This document shows positions 26,133 through 35,460 of a DNA stretch of 64,000 bases, piece after piece. The stretch covers positions 1 through 64,000 of the forward strand of contig DXFW01000040.1 of the NCBI GenBank assembly GCA_019114225.1, in the 5' to 3' direction. Every line of letters begins with the position of its first letter. Within the stretch, counting starts at the first letter, position 1. The notes below the pieces were generated by a model. The model was given only the letters and a program-made list of their open reading frames with translations. It did no database searches and was not told where the DNA came from. Made by a program: the position numbers and the translations under genes. Origin of the DNA: Candidatus Allofournierella pullicola (lineage in GTDB: Bacteria > Bacillota > Clostridia > Oscillospirales > Ruminococcaceae).

Positions 26133-26148
26133 ATTCTATTGCCTCCTA

Positions 26149-26577
26149 TTAAAACTCGTAGACTTCGGGCTTCTGGGCGGCGTTCAGGTGCTCAGCGCCC
26201 TTGTAGCAGCGCAGGCGGGTCATGGCCTTGGCGCCCAGGGTGTTGGCGGGGATCATGCCCTTCACCGCAACGTACATGGCCTTGTCGCTGTTCTCAGCCA
26301 TCAGGGTCTTGTACTGGGTCTCTTTCAGGCCGCCGATCCAGCCGGAATGGGTGCGGTAGTACTTCTTCTCCAGCTTCTTGCCGGTCAGAACCGCCTGGTC
26401 GCAGTTGATGATGATGACATGGTCGCCGCAGTCCACATTGGGGGTGAAGGTGACCTTGTTCTTGCCGCGCAGCAGCACGGCGGCTTTGGCGGCAACGCGG
26501 CCGAGGGGCTTGCCCGCGGCGTCGATCACATACCACTTGCGCTCGGTCTGGGCGGGTTTAGCGAGAGTAGTGCTCAT
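26149..26577 (-). CDS. rplM: Large ribosomal subunit protein L13
   Basis: 142 residues. The core KWYVIDAAGKPLGRVAAKAA, NVDCGDHVIIINC, YYRTHSGWIGG and GMIPANTLGAKA motifs are all present. It is an early-assembling 50S protein. The start at 26577 follows AGGAGGAACAGCAA; the frame stays open 36 codons upstream but across the leader and promoter. It is the first gene of the rplM-rpsI operon. Confidence 0.98.
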   Translation of the reverse strand: MSTTLAKPAQTERKWYVIDAAGKPLGRVAAKAAVLLRGKNKVTFTPNVDCGDHVIIINCDQAVLTGKKLEKKYYRTHSGWIGGLKETQYKTLMAENSDKAMYVAVKGMIPANTLGAKAMTRLRCYKGAEHLNAAQKPEVYEF

Positions 26578-26646
26578 TTGCTGTTCCTCCTGATTTTCTT
26601 TTCGTGCCAAAAGGCGCGTGAATGCGGTTTGGCGCACATCGGCGCA
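26578..26646 (-). promoter_or_regulatory. rplM leader, possible L13 autoregulatory element
   Basis: About 69 nt between the predicted transcript start and rplM. It contains a possible stem, GCCAAA with TTTGGC, around a GC-rich loop. Length and place fit the L13 leader known in Bacillota, but I could not match its consensus. Confidence 0.3.
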
Positions 26647-26652
26647 AGGTTG

Positions 26653-26681
26653 ATTATAACCGATAGGAAAAGCCGCGTCAA
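26653..26681 (-). promoter_or_regulatory. Strong promoter of rplM-rpsI
   Basis: TTGACG, a 17-bp spacer and TATAAT on the minus strand. Confidence 0.8.
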
Positions 26682-26793
26682 GCACTTTTTTCGATTATTT
26701 TGATTTAATCCCAGCTCACTCGCTCATGCTCTTTTATTCTCTCTCATTCTCCCGTTTGCTCACTTTCTATTTTTTCAAATTTTCGCGCAAAGT

Positions 26794-26823
26794 TTGTGCA
26801 GATTGCCTCAGGTGTGGTATAAT
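26794..26823 (+). promoter_or_regulatory. Probable promoter of the TtcA-like operon
   Basis: TTGTGC, an 18-bp spacer and a perfect TATAAT on the plus strand, about 75 bases ahead of the first gene. The -35 box is weak. Confidence 0.5.
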
Positions 26824-26903
26824 GACCGGGAAAAGCGCCTCTTTGCCCCTTGCGGCATGGAGCGCTCGTCTTTATAATACATTATATGGAAGGGGGCCGC
26901 GAC

Positions 26904-27653
26904 ATGCAGCGTCTGGAAGGACTCATGCGCAAGGCCATTCAGGAATACGGCATGATCGCGCCCGGCGACCGGGTGTGCGTGGGCGTGTCCGGCGGCAAGG
27001 ACAGCGTGGCCCTCACGGTGGGCCTTGCCCGCCTGCGGGAATATCTGGGCATTCCCTTTGAGCTGGTGGCTGTGAGCCTGGACCCCCAGTTCGGCGGCAC
27101 TCCCGCCGACTACTCTTTGCTGGAAAAGCTGTTCGCGGAGCACAACGTGGAGTACCACATCCGCCGCAGCGAGATCGGGCACGTGGTGTTCGATCTGCGC
27201 CAGGAGAAGAACCCCTGCGCCCTCTGCGCCAAAATGCGCCGGGGCCTTTTACACAACACCGCCAAGGAGCTGGGCTGCAACCGGGTGGCTCTGGGCCATC
27301 ACCTGGACGACGCGGTGGAGACCTTTTACATGAACCTCTGGGGCGAGGGGCGGCTGGGCTGCTTTTCGCCGGTGACCTGGCTTTCCCGCAAGGAACTGTA
27401 TCTCATCCGGCCCATGGTGCTGGCCACCGAGGCCGAGGTGCGCCGGGCGGTGCGGGAACTGGACCTGCCGGTGGTGAAGAGCGCCTGCCCCGCAGACGGC
27501 GCCACCCGCCGCCAGGAGATGAAGGATTACGTGGCGGACATGGCCAAAAAGGACCCGGCCTTCCGCCAGAAAATGCTGGGGGCCCTGCAGGACGCCGGCC
27601 TGGACGGCTGGGCGCCCCTGCCCGGCACCCAAGGGCGCAGAGCCCGGCGGTGA
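26904..27653 (+). CDS. TtcA-like tRNA thiolation / PP-loop ATPase
   Basis: 249 residues. The PP-loop SGGKDS (adenylation of the target) is near residue 30. A Cys pair in CALCAKMRRG and a later Cys in KSACPADG are where TtcA/TtuA enzymes hold an iron-sulfur cluster. GHHLDDAVETFYMNL is the second ATP-pyrophosphatase motif. These enzymes thiolate tRNA bases; TtcA itself makes 2-thiocytidine at position 32. The exact tRNA position is uncertain. The ATG at 26904 is preferred over one 18 bases upstream because the conserved part starts right after it. It is the first gene of a run with alr, a nicotinamidase-like gene and lepA. Confidence 0.85.
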   Translation: MQRLEGLMRKAIQEYGMIAPGDRVCVGVSGGKDSVALTVGLARLREYLGIPFELVAVSLDPQFGGTPADYSLLEKLFAEHNVEYHIRRSEIGHVVFDLRQEKNPCALCAKMRRGLLHNTAKELGCNRVALGHHLDDAVETFYMNLWGEGRLGCFSPVTWLSRKELYLIRPMVLATEAEVRRAVRELDLPVVKSACPADGATRRQEMKDYVADMAKKDPAFRQKMLGALQDAGLDGWAPLPGTQGRRARR

Positions 27654-27699
27654 GCGCGGGCCATTCCGCCGCCTGAGAGCGGCAAGCGAGGTGTTACCA

Positions 27700-28884
27700 T
27701 TGGAGTTTGAAAAGCACTGTTGGGCCGAGGTAGACCTGGACGCTCTCGCCCATAACTTTAAACTCATCGCGGCCCACGCCGCCCCCGCCAAGGTATGCGC
27801 GGTGGTGAAGGCCGGAGCCTACGGCCATGCCGACGGCATGGTGTGCCAGACGCTGCAGGCCGCCGGAGCCGAATGGTTCGCGGTGAGCTGCCTTGCCGAG
27901 GCGCTGCACCTGCGCTCCGGCGGGGTGACGGGGCACATCCTCATCCTGGGCCACACCGACCCGGCCTACGCCGCCGAGCTCATCGGCAGCGACCTGACCC
28001 AAGCGGTGTTCAGCGGGGCCTACGCCCAGGCGCTGAGTGAGAACGCCCGGGCCGCGGGCGGCCGGGTGAAGGCCCATCTGAAGGTGGACACCGGCATGGG
28101 CCGGCTGGGCTTTGACGCCCGCAGCGAAGGGCACATCGAGGCCTGCGTCTCCGCTTTGGCAGACTGCTGCGGCCTGCCGGGCCTCCGAGTGACGGGCCTG
28201 TTCCAGCACTTTGCCGTGGCGGACAGCCACGCCCCCAAAGACATCGCCTACACCGCCGGCCAGCACGACCGCTTTGTGAAGGTGGCCGAGGCGCTGAAGG
28301 GCCGGGGCATTGCCCTCGAGACCGTTCACTGCAGCAACTCCGCCGCCCTCACCGAGCACCCGGAATGGGGCATGGACCTGGTTCGGCCGGGTATCATCCT
28401 CTACGGCTGCGACCCCAGCGACGAGGTGCACTTTGAGGGCCTGCGCCCGGTGCTGCGCCTCAAGGCCCGGGTGAGCCAGGTCAAGACCATCGAGGCGGGC
28501 CAGTCTTTGAGCTACGGCCTGCTCTACACCGCCCCCGGCCCCCGCCGGGTGGCCACCCTCTGCGTGGGCTACGCCGACGGCTACCCCCGCAGCCTGACGG
28601 GCCAGGGTGTGTGCAGCATTCACGGCCAGAGCGCCCCGGTCATCGGCCGGGTGTGCATGGACCAGCTGATGGTGGACGTGACGGGCCTTGACGGCGTGGA
28701 CGCGGGCGACGAAGCCTGCGTTTTCGGCGCACCGGGGTGCGACTCCATCGAGGACGTGGCCCGCAAGGCGGGCACCATCCCCTACGAGATCATGTGCGCG
28801 CTGGCGCTGCGGGTGCCCCGGGTCTATCTCCGGGACGGCGAAGCCGTGGCACTGGCGGACTATCTGAATCAGACCTCATTCTGA
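27700..28884 (+). CDS. alr: Alanine racemase
   Basis: 394 residues, normal length. A PLP-dependent enzyme that interconverts L- and D-alanine for peptidoglycan. The cofactor Lys37 lies in VVKAGAYGHADG. The second catalytic Tyr region (CVGYADGYPR) and GRVCMDQLMVDVT are present. The TTG at 27700 is taken as start because GAGGTG lies six bases upstream; the GTG at 27691 would overlap that site. It begins 46 bp after the TtcA-like gene. Confidence 0.95.
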   Translation: MEFEKHCWAEVDLDALAHNFKLIAAHAAPAKVCAVVKAGAYGHADGMVCQTLQAAGAEWFAVSCLAEALHLRSGGVTGHILILGHTDPAYAAELIGSDLTQAVFSGAYAQALSENARAAGGRVKAHLKVDTGMGRLGFDARSEGHIEACVSALADCCGLPGLRVTGLFQHFAVADSHAPKDIAYTAGQHDRFVKVAEALKGRGIALETVHCSNSAALTEHPEWGMDLVRPGIILYGCDPSDEVHFEGLRPVLRLKARVSQVKTIEAGQSLSYGLLYTAPGPRRVATLCVGYADGYPRSLTGQGVCSIHGQSAPVIGRVCMDQLMVDVTGLDGVDAGDEACVFGAPGCDSIEDVARKAGTIPYEIMCALALRVPRVYLRDGEAVALADYLNQTSF

Positions 28885-28903
28885 CACATCGGAGGGCAGG
28901 AAA

Positions 28904-29443
28904 ATGAGCAAGCTGCTTGTGGTGGTGGACTATCAGAAAGACTTTGTGGACGGCGCGCTGGGCTACGCCGGGGCGGAAACGCTGGAAGGCCCCCTGTACG
29001 ACAAGGTGCAGGCGGCGCTGGCCGATGGCTGGAAAGTGCTTTTCACCCGGGACACCCACGCCCCCGATTATCTTGACACCCGGGAGGGCCGTTTTCTCCC
29101 GGTGCCCCACTGCCTCAAGGGCAGCGAGGGCTGGCACCTTTACGGCAAGCTGGCCGAGTTTGAGGCGGCAGGCAATGAAGCCATCGCCTTTGTGGACAAG
29201 CCCACCTTCGGCAGCATGGAGCTGCCCGGGGCCGCCCGTGCTCTCTGCAGCGGCGAGCCGGAGGAAATCGCCCTGTGCGGCGTGGTCACCAACATCTGCG
29301 TGGTGAGCAACGCGGTGGTGCTGCATTCCGCTTTCCTTTCCAGCACCATCACCCTGCTGAAAGATCTGTGCGGCACCGGCGATGACGCCATGGGCCGAAA
29401 GGCCTTTGACCTGCTGGCGGGCATGGGCTACAACGTGATTTAA
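28904..29443 (+). CDS. Isochorismatase-family hydrolase, nicotinamidase-like
   Basis: 179 residues of the cysteine hydrolase family. The triad can be placed as Asp in [11 protein letters not shown], Lys in VDKPTFGS and Cys in [22 protein letters not shown] is where nicotinamidases bind metal. It likely converts nicotinamide to nicotinate for NAD recycling, but other amides are possible in this family. It starts after GGAGGGCAGGAAA, 19 bp behind alr. Confidence 0.8.
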   Translation: MSKLLVVVDYQKDFVDGALGYAGAETLEGPLYDKVQAALADGWKVLFTRDTHAPDYLDTREGRFLPVPHCLKGSEGWHLYGKLAEFEAAGNEAIAFVDKPTFGSMELPGAARALCSGEPEEIALCGVVTNICVVSNAVVLHSAFLSSTITLLKDLCGTGDDAMGRKAFDLLAGMGYNVI

Positions 29444-29496
29444 ACCAAGCGCCGGGGCTTCCCCGGCTTCACACCTGTTTTTTGGAGGGGACCTGT

Positions 29497-31302
29497 TTGT
29501 CGAAAAAGAACATCCGCAATTTCTGTATCATCGCCCACATCGACCACGGCAAGAGCACCCTGGCCGACCGCATTCTGGAAAAGACCCACAGCGTGGACGA
29601 ACGCCAGATGGAGGACCAGCTGCTGGACAACATGGAGCTGGAACGGGAGCGGGGCATTACCATCAAGGCCCGGGCGGTGACGCTGGACTACACCGCCCGT
29701 GACGGCGAGCACTATGAATTCAACCTCATCGACACCCCGGGCCACGTGGACTTCGGCTATGAGGTGAGCCGCAGCCTGGCCGCCTGCGAGGGCGCGGTGC
29801 TGGTGGTGGACTCCACCCAGGGCGTGGAGGCCCAGACCCTGGCCAACACCTATCTGGCGCTGGAGCACGACCTGGAACTGGTGCCCATCCTGAACAAGAT
29901 CGACCTGCCCAGCTCTGAGCCGGACCGGGTGGCCAAAGAGGTGGAGGACGTGATCGGCCTGCCCTGCATGGACGCCCCCCGGGTGAGCGCCAAGATGGGC
30001 ATTGGCATTGAGGACGTGCTGGAAAAGGTCATCACCGACATCCCCGCCCCCAAGGGGGACGAGACCGCGCCGCTGAAGGCCCTCATCTTCGACAGCGTCT
30101 ACGACAGCTACAAGGGCGTTATTGTCTACATCCGCGTGTTTGAAGGCACGGTGAAGCCCGGCGACACGGTGCGGATGATGGCCACCGGCGCGGAGTTCAC
30201 GCTGGTGGAGGTGGGCCGCATGGGCGCCACCAGCCTCATGCCCTGCGACAAGCTGGAGGCCGGCGACGTGGGCTATCTCACCGCCAGTATCAAAAACGTG
30301 CGGGAGACCCGCGTGGGCGACACGGTGACCCTGGTGGCCAACCCCACCCCCGAACCGCTGCCCGGTTACCGCAAGGTGACGCCGATGGTGTTCTGCGGTA
30401 TCTACACCGTGGACGGCGCCAAGTACCCCGACCTGAAGGACGCGCTGGAAAAGCTGCAGCTGAACGACGCGGCTCTGAGCTTTGAGCCGGAGACCAGCGC
30501 GGCGCTGGGCTTTGGTTTCCGCTGCGGTTTCCTGGGCCTTTTGCACCTGGACATCATCACCCAGCGGCTGGAACGGGAGTTCGATCTGGACCTCATCACC
30601 ACCGCTCCCAGTGTGGAATACCGCTTCACCCTCACCGACGGCACCACCCTCACCATCGAGAACCCGTCGGACTACCCCGATCCGGGCCGCATTGCCAAGC
30701 AGGAAGAGCCCTATGTGGACGCTCACATCTACACCCCCACCGAGTATGTGGGCAGCCTGATGGACCTGTGCCAGGACCGGCGGGGCACCATGATCGACAT
30801 GAAGTATCTGGACGCCGAGCGGGTGGACCTGCACTACGAGCTGCCCCTGGGCGAGATCGTCTACGACTTCTTCGACGCCATCAAGAGCCGCAGCCGGGGC
30901 TACGCCAGCTACGACTACGAGATGAAGGGCTTCAAGGAGAGCAAACTGGTCAAGCTGGACATGCTGCTCAACGGCGACATGGTGGACGCGCTGAGCATGG
31001 TGGTCCACGCGGACAAGGCCTACGCCAAGGGCCGCCGCCTGGCCGAGCGGCTGAAGGAGAACATTCCCCGCCAGATGTTTGAAATTCCCATTCAGGCGGC
31101 CATCGGCGGCAAGGTCATCGCCCGTGAGACGGTGAAGGCCATGCGCAAGGACGTGCTGGCCAAATGCTACGGCGGCGACATCACCCGAAAGAAAAAGCTG
31201 CTGGAAAAGCAGAAAGAAGGCAAAAAGAAAATGCGCCAGCTGGGCAGCGTGGAACTGCCCAGCGAGGCCTTTACCGCCGTGCTCAAACTGGACGAGAACT
31301 GA
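29497..31302 (+). CDS. lepA: Elongation factor 4
   Basis: 601 residues. A translational GTPase that back-translocates stalled ribosomes or aids their assembly. G1 [12 protein letters not shown]2 (ERGITI), G3 [12 protein letters not shown] and G4 NKID are all present, then domains II, III and V and the LepA-specific C-terminal domain ([18 protein letters not shown]). The TTG at 29497 is chosen because GGAGGGG sits nine bases upstream. It is the last gene of the operon that starts at 26904. Confidence 0.97.
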   Translation: MSKKNIRNFCIIAHIDHGKSTLADRILEKTHSVDERQMEDQLLDNMELERERGITIKARAVTLDYTARDGEHYEFNLIDTPGHVDFGYEVSRSLAACEGAVLVVDSTQGVEAQTLANTYLALEHDLELVPILNKIDLPSSEPDRVAKEVEDVIGLPCMDAPRVSAKMGIGIEDVLEKVITDIPAPKGDETAPLKALIFDSVYDSYKGVIVYIRVFEGTVKPGDTVRMMATGAEFTLVEVGRMGATSLMPCDKLEAGDVGYLTASIKNVRETRVGDTVTLVANPTPEPLPGYRKVTPMVFCGIYTVDGAKYPDLKDALEKLQLNDAALSFEPETSAALGFGFRCGFLGLLHLDIITQRLEREFDLDLITTAPSVEYRFTLTDGTTLTIENPSDYPDPGRIAKQEEPYVDAHIYTPTEYVGSLMDLCQDRRGTMIDMKYLDAERVDLHYELPLGEIVYDFFDAIKSRSRGYASYDYEMKGFKESKLVKLDMLLNGDMVDALSMVVHADKAYAKGRRLAERLKENIPRQMFEIPIQAAIGGKVIARETVKAMRKDVLAKCYGGDITRKKKLLEKQKEGKKKMRQLGSVELPSEAFTAVLKLDEN

Positions 31303-31310
31303 CACACAAA

Positions 31311-31339
31311 GAAGGGCCGCCCCATCGGGGCGGCCCTTC
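31311..31339. terminator. Shared terminator of lepA and the Bax-inhibitor gene
   Basis: A perfect 13-bp stem (31311-31323 with 31327-31339) between two converging genes. Confidence 0.7.
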
Positions 31340-31351
31340 TGCGTTTAAAAA

Positions 31352-32101
31352 TCAGTCGCGGCTGCGGGAGAAAATGCGCAGGATGTAGAGGAACAGGTTG
31401 ATGAAGTCCAGATACAGTTCCAGCGCCGAGAACACCGAAGCTTTCTTCGCCAGTTCCGGGTTGCCGGCGTAAGCGAAGTAAGCGGCCTTGATCTTCTGGG
31501 TGTCGTAGGCGGTGTAGCAGGCAAAGATGACAATGCCCACGCAGCACAGCAGGATGTTCACCCCGCCGAAGAACATGCCGATGACGCTGACGATCATCAT
31601 GGCGATGAGGCCGAACATCAGCGGTTTGGCCCAGCCGGACAGATCCTGCTTGGTGAGGTAGCCGTAGGCGGCCATGATACCGAAGTAGAGGGCGGTGGCG
31701 CCAAAGGCCAGCACCAGATCGAACATCTGGTAGAGGTAGAAGTAGCAGCTGAACACCAGGCCGTTGAGGGCGGCGTAGAGGAAGAACATGCCCCTGGCGC
31801 TGCCCACGCCGATCTTGTGAATGCGGGCGCTCATCACCATCACCACCGCGATCTCAGCGATGGCCAGGCCCCAGAACAGCAGCGAATTGCGCAGCAGCAG
31901 AATGCCGATCCCGCTGGTGTAGCCCGCCAGCGCCACCAGGAAGGTGACCATCAGGCCTGCGAACATCCAGCCGAAGGTCTTGGCGGTGTATTCCGCCAGC
32001 GTCTCGTAGCGGGCATTGGTGCTGAACACACCGTCCGGCCCCTGGTTGGCATAAAAAGCATTGTTGTCGGGCTCAAAGCCCGGTCCGTATTGTTGATTCA
32101 T
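31352..32101 (-). CDS. Bax inhibitor-1 / YccA family membrane protein
   Basis: 249 residues. A 45-residue soluble N-terminus is followed by seven hydrophobic segments. The TMBIM-family pattern is seen in TFGWMFAGLMVTFLVAL and in CYTAYDTQKIKAAYF near the end, where the conserved Asp of the pH-sensing pair lies. The C-terminus is LYLDFINLFLYILRIF. Bacterial relatives conduct calcium or interact with membrane proteases. The role here is not known. It is a single gene on the minus strand, converging with lepA. Confidence 0.88.
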   Translation of the reverse strand: MNQQYGPGFEPDNNAFYANQGPDGVFSTNARYETLAEYTAKTFGWMFAGLMVTFLVALAGYTSGIGILLLRNSLLFWGLAIAEIAVVMVMSARIHKIGVGSARGMFFLYAALNGLVFSCYFYLYQMFDLVLAFGATALYFGIMAAYGYLTKQDLSGWAKPLMFGLIAMMIVSVIGMFFGGVNILLCCVGIVIFACYTAYDTQKIKAAYFAYAGNPELAKKASVFSALELYLDFINLFLYILRIFSRSRD

Positions 32102-32149
32102 GGGGATCTCCCTCCTTTGGGCTTATTATATCGCACAACAACGCCGGAA

Positions 32150-32178
32150 TTGTAAACAAAATCAAAATAATTTATAAT
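32150..32178 (+). promoter_or_regulatory. Promoter of hemW
   Basis: TTGTAA, a 17-bp spacer and TATAAT on the plus strand, 37 bases ahead of the start codon. Confidence 0.7.
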
Positions 32179-32214
32179 ACCCTGTGAAACCTTTGTGTAA
32201 AGGAGGCCGCCGCC

Positions 32215-33288
32215 TTGGGCTTTGGGCTGTATCTGCACGTTCCCTACTGCCTTGCCAAGTGCCGCTACTGCGATTTTTATTCCGCCGGGGCCAGCCGCGC
32301 CGTGCCGGCGGAATACGTGGACGCCCTCATCGCCCGGATGGAGGCCATGTGCCCCGGGCGGCCGGAAACATTGTACTTTGGCGGCGGCACCCCCAGTCTG
32401 CTCTCCCCCGCCCAGGCGGCGCGGCTGGTAAAGGCCGCCCACCCGCTGCCCGGCGCGGAAATAACGCTGGAAGCGAATCCCGAAACGGTGGACGAAGCAA
32501 AGTTGGCGGACTTTCGCGCCGCCGGGGTCAATCGTCTGAGCCTTGGAGTGCAGACGGCGGACGACGAGAGCCTCGCCCGCCTGGGCCGTCCCCACACCGC
32601 CGCCCAGAGCCGCGCCGCGCTGGCCGCGGCAAAGGCCGCGGGCTTTGAGAACATCACCGGCGACATCATGCTGGCTCTGCCCCATTATACGCGGGGGGAG
32701 TTCGGCCGCACCCTTTCCCTGCTGGCGGAGGGCGGCGCCACCCACATCTCGGCCTATCTTTTGAAAATCGAGCCGGGCACCCCCTTCGGAAAAAATCCCC
32801 CGCCGGGCCTGCCGGACGAGGACGAAGCGGCGGATTTTTACCTCTACGCAGTGGACGAACTGGCAAAAGCGGGCTACGCCCAGTATGAGATAAGCAACTT
32901 CGCCCGGCCCGGCTTTGAGGGCAAACACAACCTCATCTACTGGGACTGCCGGGACTATCTGGGCCTCGGCCCTGCGGCGGCCAGCTGCATGGGGGGCAAG
33001 CGCTTCTCCTTCGGCCGCAGCACCGCGGATTTCCTGGCCGGGGCGGCCCCCGCGCCGGAGGGCGAGTGCACCGGGGCGGACTACATCATGCTGCGGCTGC
33101 GCCTTGCCGAGGGTCTGCGCCTCTCGCTGTTGAAAGAGCGGTACGGCCTTGCCTTTGACGAAGGCCGTCTTGCCTTTATCCGCCGGTGCGTGGCGGCGGG
33201 CTACGCCCTGTTTGACGGCGAACGCCTGGCCCTCACCCCAAGGGGAATGCTGGTGCAGAACAGCATTCTCACGGAACTTTTGCCCTGA
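32215..33288 (+). CDS. hemW: HemW-type radical SAM protein (heme chaperone / coproporphyrinogen oxidase-like)
   Basis: 357 residues. LYLHVPYCLAKCRYCDFYS holds the CxxxCxxC cluster motif. YFGGGTPSLL and ITLEANPETV follow, then RLSLGVQTADDESL and the C-terminal HemW domain with NLIYWDCRDYLGLGPAA. Members bind heme and deliver it to respiratory enzymes, and they were often misannotated as oxygen-independent coproporphyrinogen oxidase. The TTG at 32215 is the start, behind AAAGGAGG. It stands as a single gene. Confidence 0.9.
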   Translation: MGFGLYLHVPYCLAKCRYCDFYSAGASRAVPAEYVDALIARMEAMCPGRPETLYFGGGTPSLLSPAQAARLVKAAHPLPGAEITLEANPETVDEAKLADFRAAGVNRLSLGVQTADDESLARLGRPHTAAQSRAALAAAKAAGFENITGDIMLALPHYTRGEFGRTLSLLAEGGATHISAYLLKIEPGTPFGKNPPPGLPDEDEAADFYLYAVDELAKAGYAQYEISNFARPGFEGKHNLIYWDCRDYLGLGPAAASCMGGKRFSFGRSTADFLAGAAPAPEGECTGADYIMLRLRLAEGLRLSLLKERYGLAFDEGRLAFIRRCVAAGYALFDGERLALTPRGMLVQNSILTELLP

Positions 33289-33293
33289 ACATC

Positions 33294-33328
33294 AAAAGCG
33301 GCAGGCCCCTGATGGGGTCTGCCGCTTT
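33294..33328. terminator. Bidirectional terminator of hemW and the restriction operon
   Basis: A 15-bp stem with one G-U pair (33294-33308 with 33314-33328) lies between the converging stop codons. Confidence 0.8.
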
Positions 33329-33337
33329 GTTGTGGGC

Positions 33338-35443
33338 TCAGTCCGATAGATTCTCCATGATCTCTTCACGCCAGGCGGTGTTCGCAATAGCGGGCACACT
33401 TGCAAAGGAAGTTTTCACCGCATTTACGATCTTTTTATAGTACACATTGTTTTGAAGAAAATCCCTGATCTCCAAACTGGTGAACGGCATGATCACAACG
33501 CCATCCACCGGAACATGCGTGTTGGTGGATTCCAGTGATGCCGACGCAACTGCCCGCCAGATGTTGATGGTGTTATAATCCAATTCATCCGCAATGAAAA
33601 AAGTTATGGTCTCTTTCGGCTCGTTGTCCGCCTTCAGGTTGAGGGAATGGCGCAGCACCGGCTCCCATTCTCCCCGTTTTTGAACCTGTTTTTTCATGAG
33701 AGTCACTTCCAGCATGACCACGATCTCCGGATAATGGATCACAATGTCTCCCTCGCCGCCCCCGGCATGGATGACAGGTTCGAAGTCGGCATTAAGGGTC
33801 AGATTGAAGCTGTTGTAAAGATCAAACTCTTCGTTGGAGAGATAGTACCACGCGATGCCCACGATGTATTCATAGATGGTGGGCACAGTAGCCGCGTCGT
33901 TGACCTCTTTTTTGATTTTCAAGTCGTTCCTGCGATCAGAAAACAGAGCCAACAACTCGATCACTTTTTCCCTTGGATATTTGCTCCGGATGTGCGCAGC
34001 AAAATCAGCGCTCTTCTGCCCGACGAGCAGCTCATTTGCGGCCGCAGCTGTAGTAACTCCCAGGTGATCTTCGATTTGCTGGGTGATGGTTTCCACCTCA
34101 ACCGCGGAATAGTGGAAGATGTTTGCGATGGATACATTTTTGCCGAGATAACAATCTTCGTCTTTCTCGTACCGGCGATATTCATCCTCGGTCATTTCGC
34201 CAAAGATATGCTCTCTCAAACGGTCGGCGCAAAACATGCGGGAAAGAACTTCCTGGTAAGCCAGTTCCGGAAGCCTCTTGAATTTAAACAAACCGGTAGC
34301 GCCCAAAAGGCGGAGCGTCGTATCGGAATATTCCCGGATCCCATCGATCCATTTGGACCGGGCGTATGTGGTATAGAACGCCGAAATGAAATCCGTTGCG
34401 CACAGCAGCGGATGCCCTGCATTCTTCTCGAGGAATTCTTCCAGACTGTGGTGGTTGCCCCTGTTGCCGATGTCAAAGACCGCCCTGCCGCAGCCAAAAG
34501 CCTTGTTGATCAGCGGGGCATCCTCTCTGTCAAAGCATTCCAGCAGACGCTCATAATCGCCATGGCTCCGGCTCTGAAGAAAGTCTCGGAGTGCACAGAA
34601 AAAAGCATAATAGGCTTTGGATATGGTGGCGTTGCTTTTTGAACTTTTGAAAACAGTCTGAAAGACGGCGTAGTCCAAATCGCTTTTGCCCGCAAGTTCG
34701 CCGGGCAGGGTGATGTTAATGTCGCAGATGATCTCTTCCAGTTGCTCGGCGGTGACGGAATTGCTGCGGATGGCTTCCTTCAGAGAATCGTTTGCATAGG
34801 GTGAAAGCCCTTGCACCACGATCTCAAAGGTATGCCCGCTGACAGCCTCTCCTTCCAGCAGCAATGTCAGCGCCATAAGAAAGGGCGCGTAATATTGCCG
34901 CCTGCCCTGGCGCGACTCGCCAAAAATCTTGAGTTTTGCAAGCTGGCGGAGCAGCGCGATGTTGATGTTGTCCAACGGGAGGATCCCTTCCAGGGCGTCC
35001 CGCTGGACGCTGCCCCGCAGATAGGCATAGCCCGCCTCGGTGATGTTGCGGTCCTCGGTGGAAAAGCCCATCTTCACCAGGTTGCTGGTGTAGTGTCGGG
35101 CCCTCTTTTCGATGGACTCGTCCAGGACCCGGGCAAAGCGGGCAAAGTTTTTTTGCACCCATCCTTCGTCACGGTCGATAAAGGTCTGGCGCTCTGCGCC
35201 CAGCGCCTGGACGAAGGCGTCGTATTTCCGATGGACCTGAAAAACATCCTTGGACTTATCCAGCGCCTTTTCATAAAACAGAAACTGTGCCAGGCTGGCC
35301 GGATAGGTCCCCCATTTTTCGGAAGGCCAGGTCTCCTTCAGCTCCTCCAAAATCTCCAGATAGACCTTCAGCGCGTTGAGCACGTCGCTGCGCCGCCCGT
35401 TGGTGTCCATCAGATTGAAGATGTGGTTTGGTTCAACAAACAC
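33338..35443 (-). CDS. AlwI-family type IIS restriction endonuclease
   Basis: 701 residues. The C-terminal part contains GGEGDIVIHYPEIVVMLEVTL followed by EWEPVLRHSLNL. This is the PD-(D/E)xK-like nuclease core as found in AlwI and related enzymes that recognise GGATC and cut outside it. The rest is helical, as in this family. The gene follows two DNA adenine methyltransferase genes in the same direction (17-bp gap), which fits an asymmetric recognition site needing one enzyme per strand. The specificity GGATC is inferred from the family only. The start at 35443 follows GGGGAGACACAAAG. It appears complete. Confidence 0.85.
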   Translation of the reverse strand: MFVEPNHIFNLMDTNGRRSDVLNALKVYLEILEELKETWPSEKWGTYPASLAQFLFYEKALDKSKDVFQVHRKYDAFVQALGAERQTFIDRDEGWVQKNFARFARVLDESIEKRARHYTSNLVKMGFSTEDRNITEAGYAYLRGSVQRDALEGILPLDNINIALLRQLAKLKIFGESRQGRRQYYAPFLMALTLLLEGEAVSGHTFEIVVQGLSPYANDSLKEAIRSNSVTAEQLEEIICDINITLPGELAGKSDLDYAVFQTVFKSSKSNATISKAYYAFFCALRDFLQSRSHGDYERLLECFDREDAPLINKAFGCGRAVFDIGNRGNHHSLEEFLEKNAGHPLLCATDFISAFYTTYARSKWIDGIREYSDTTLRLLGATGLFKFKRLPELAYQEVLSRMFCADRLREHIFGEMTEDEYRRYEKDEDCYLGKNVSIANIFHYSAVEVETITQQIEDHLGVTTAAAANELLVGQKSADFAAHIRSKYPREKVIELLALFSDRRNDLKIKKEVNDAATVPTIYEYIVGIAWYYLSNEEFDLYNSFNLTLNADFEPVIHAGGGEGDIVIHYPEIVVMLEVTLMKKQVQKRGEWEPVLRHSLNLKADNEPKETITFFIADELDYNTINIWRAVASASLESTNTHVPVDGVVIMPFTSLEIRDFLQNNVYYKKIVNAVKTSFASVPAIANTAWREEIMENLSD

Positions 35444-35460
35444 TTTGTGTCTCCCCTATG

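Noticed and set aside
29440-31305. Long minus-strand open frame opposite lepA
   Set aside because: An antisense shadow of a clearly recognised lepA; the sequence is His/Val/Leu-rich with no family likeness. The same reasoning applies to the long antisense frames opposite rny, thrS, the Xaa-Pro peptidase, pckG, ackA, GH112 and GH2.
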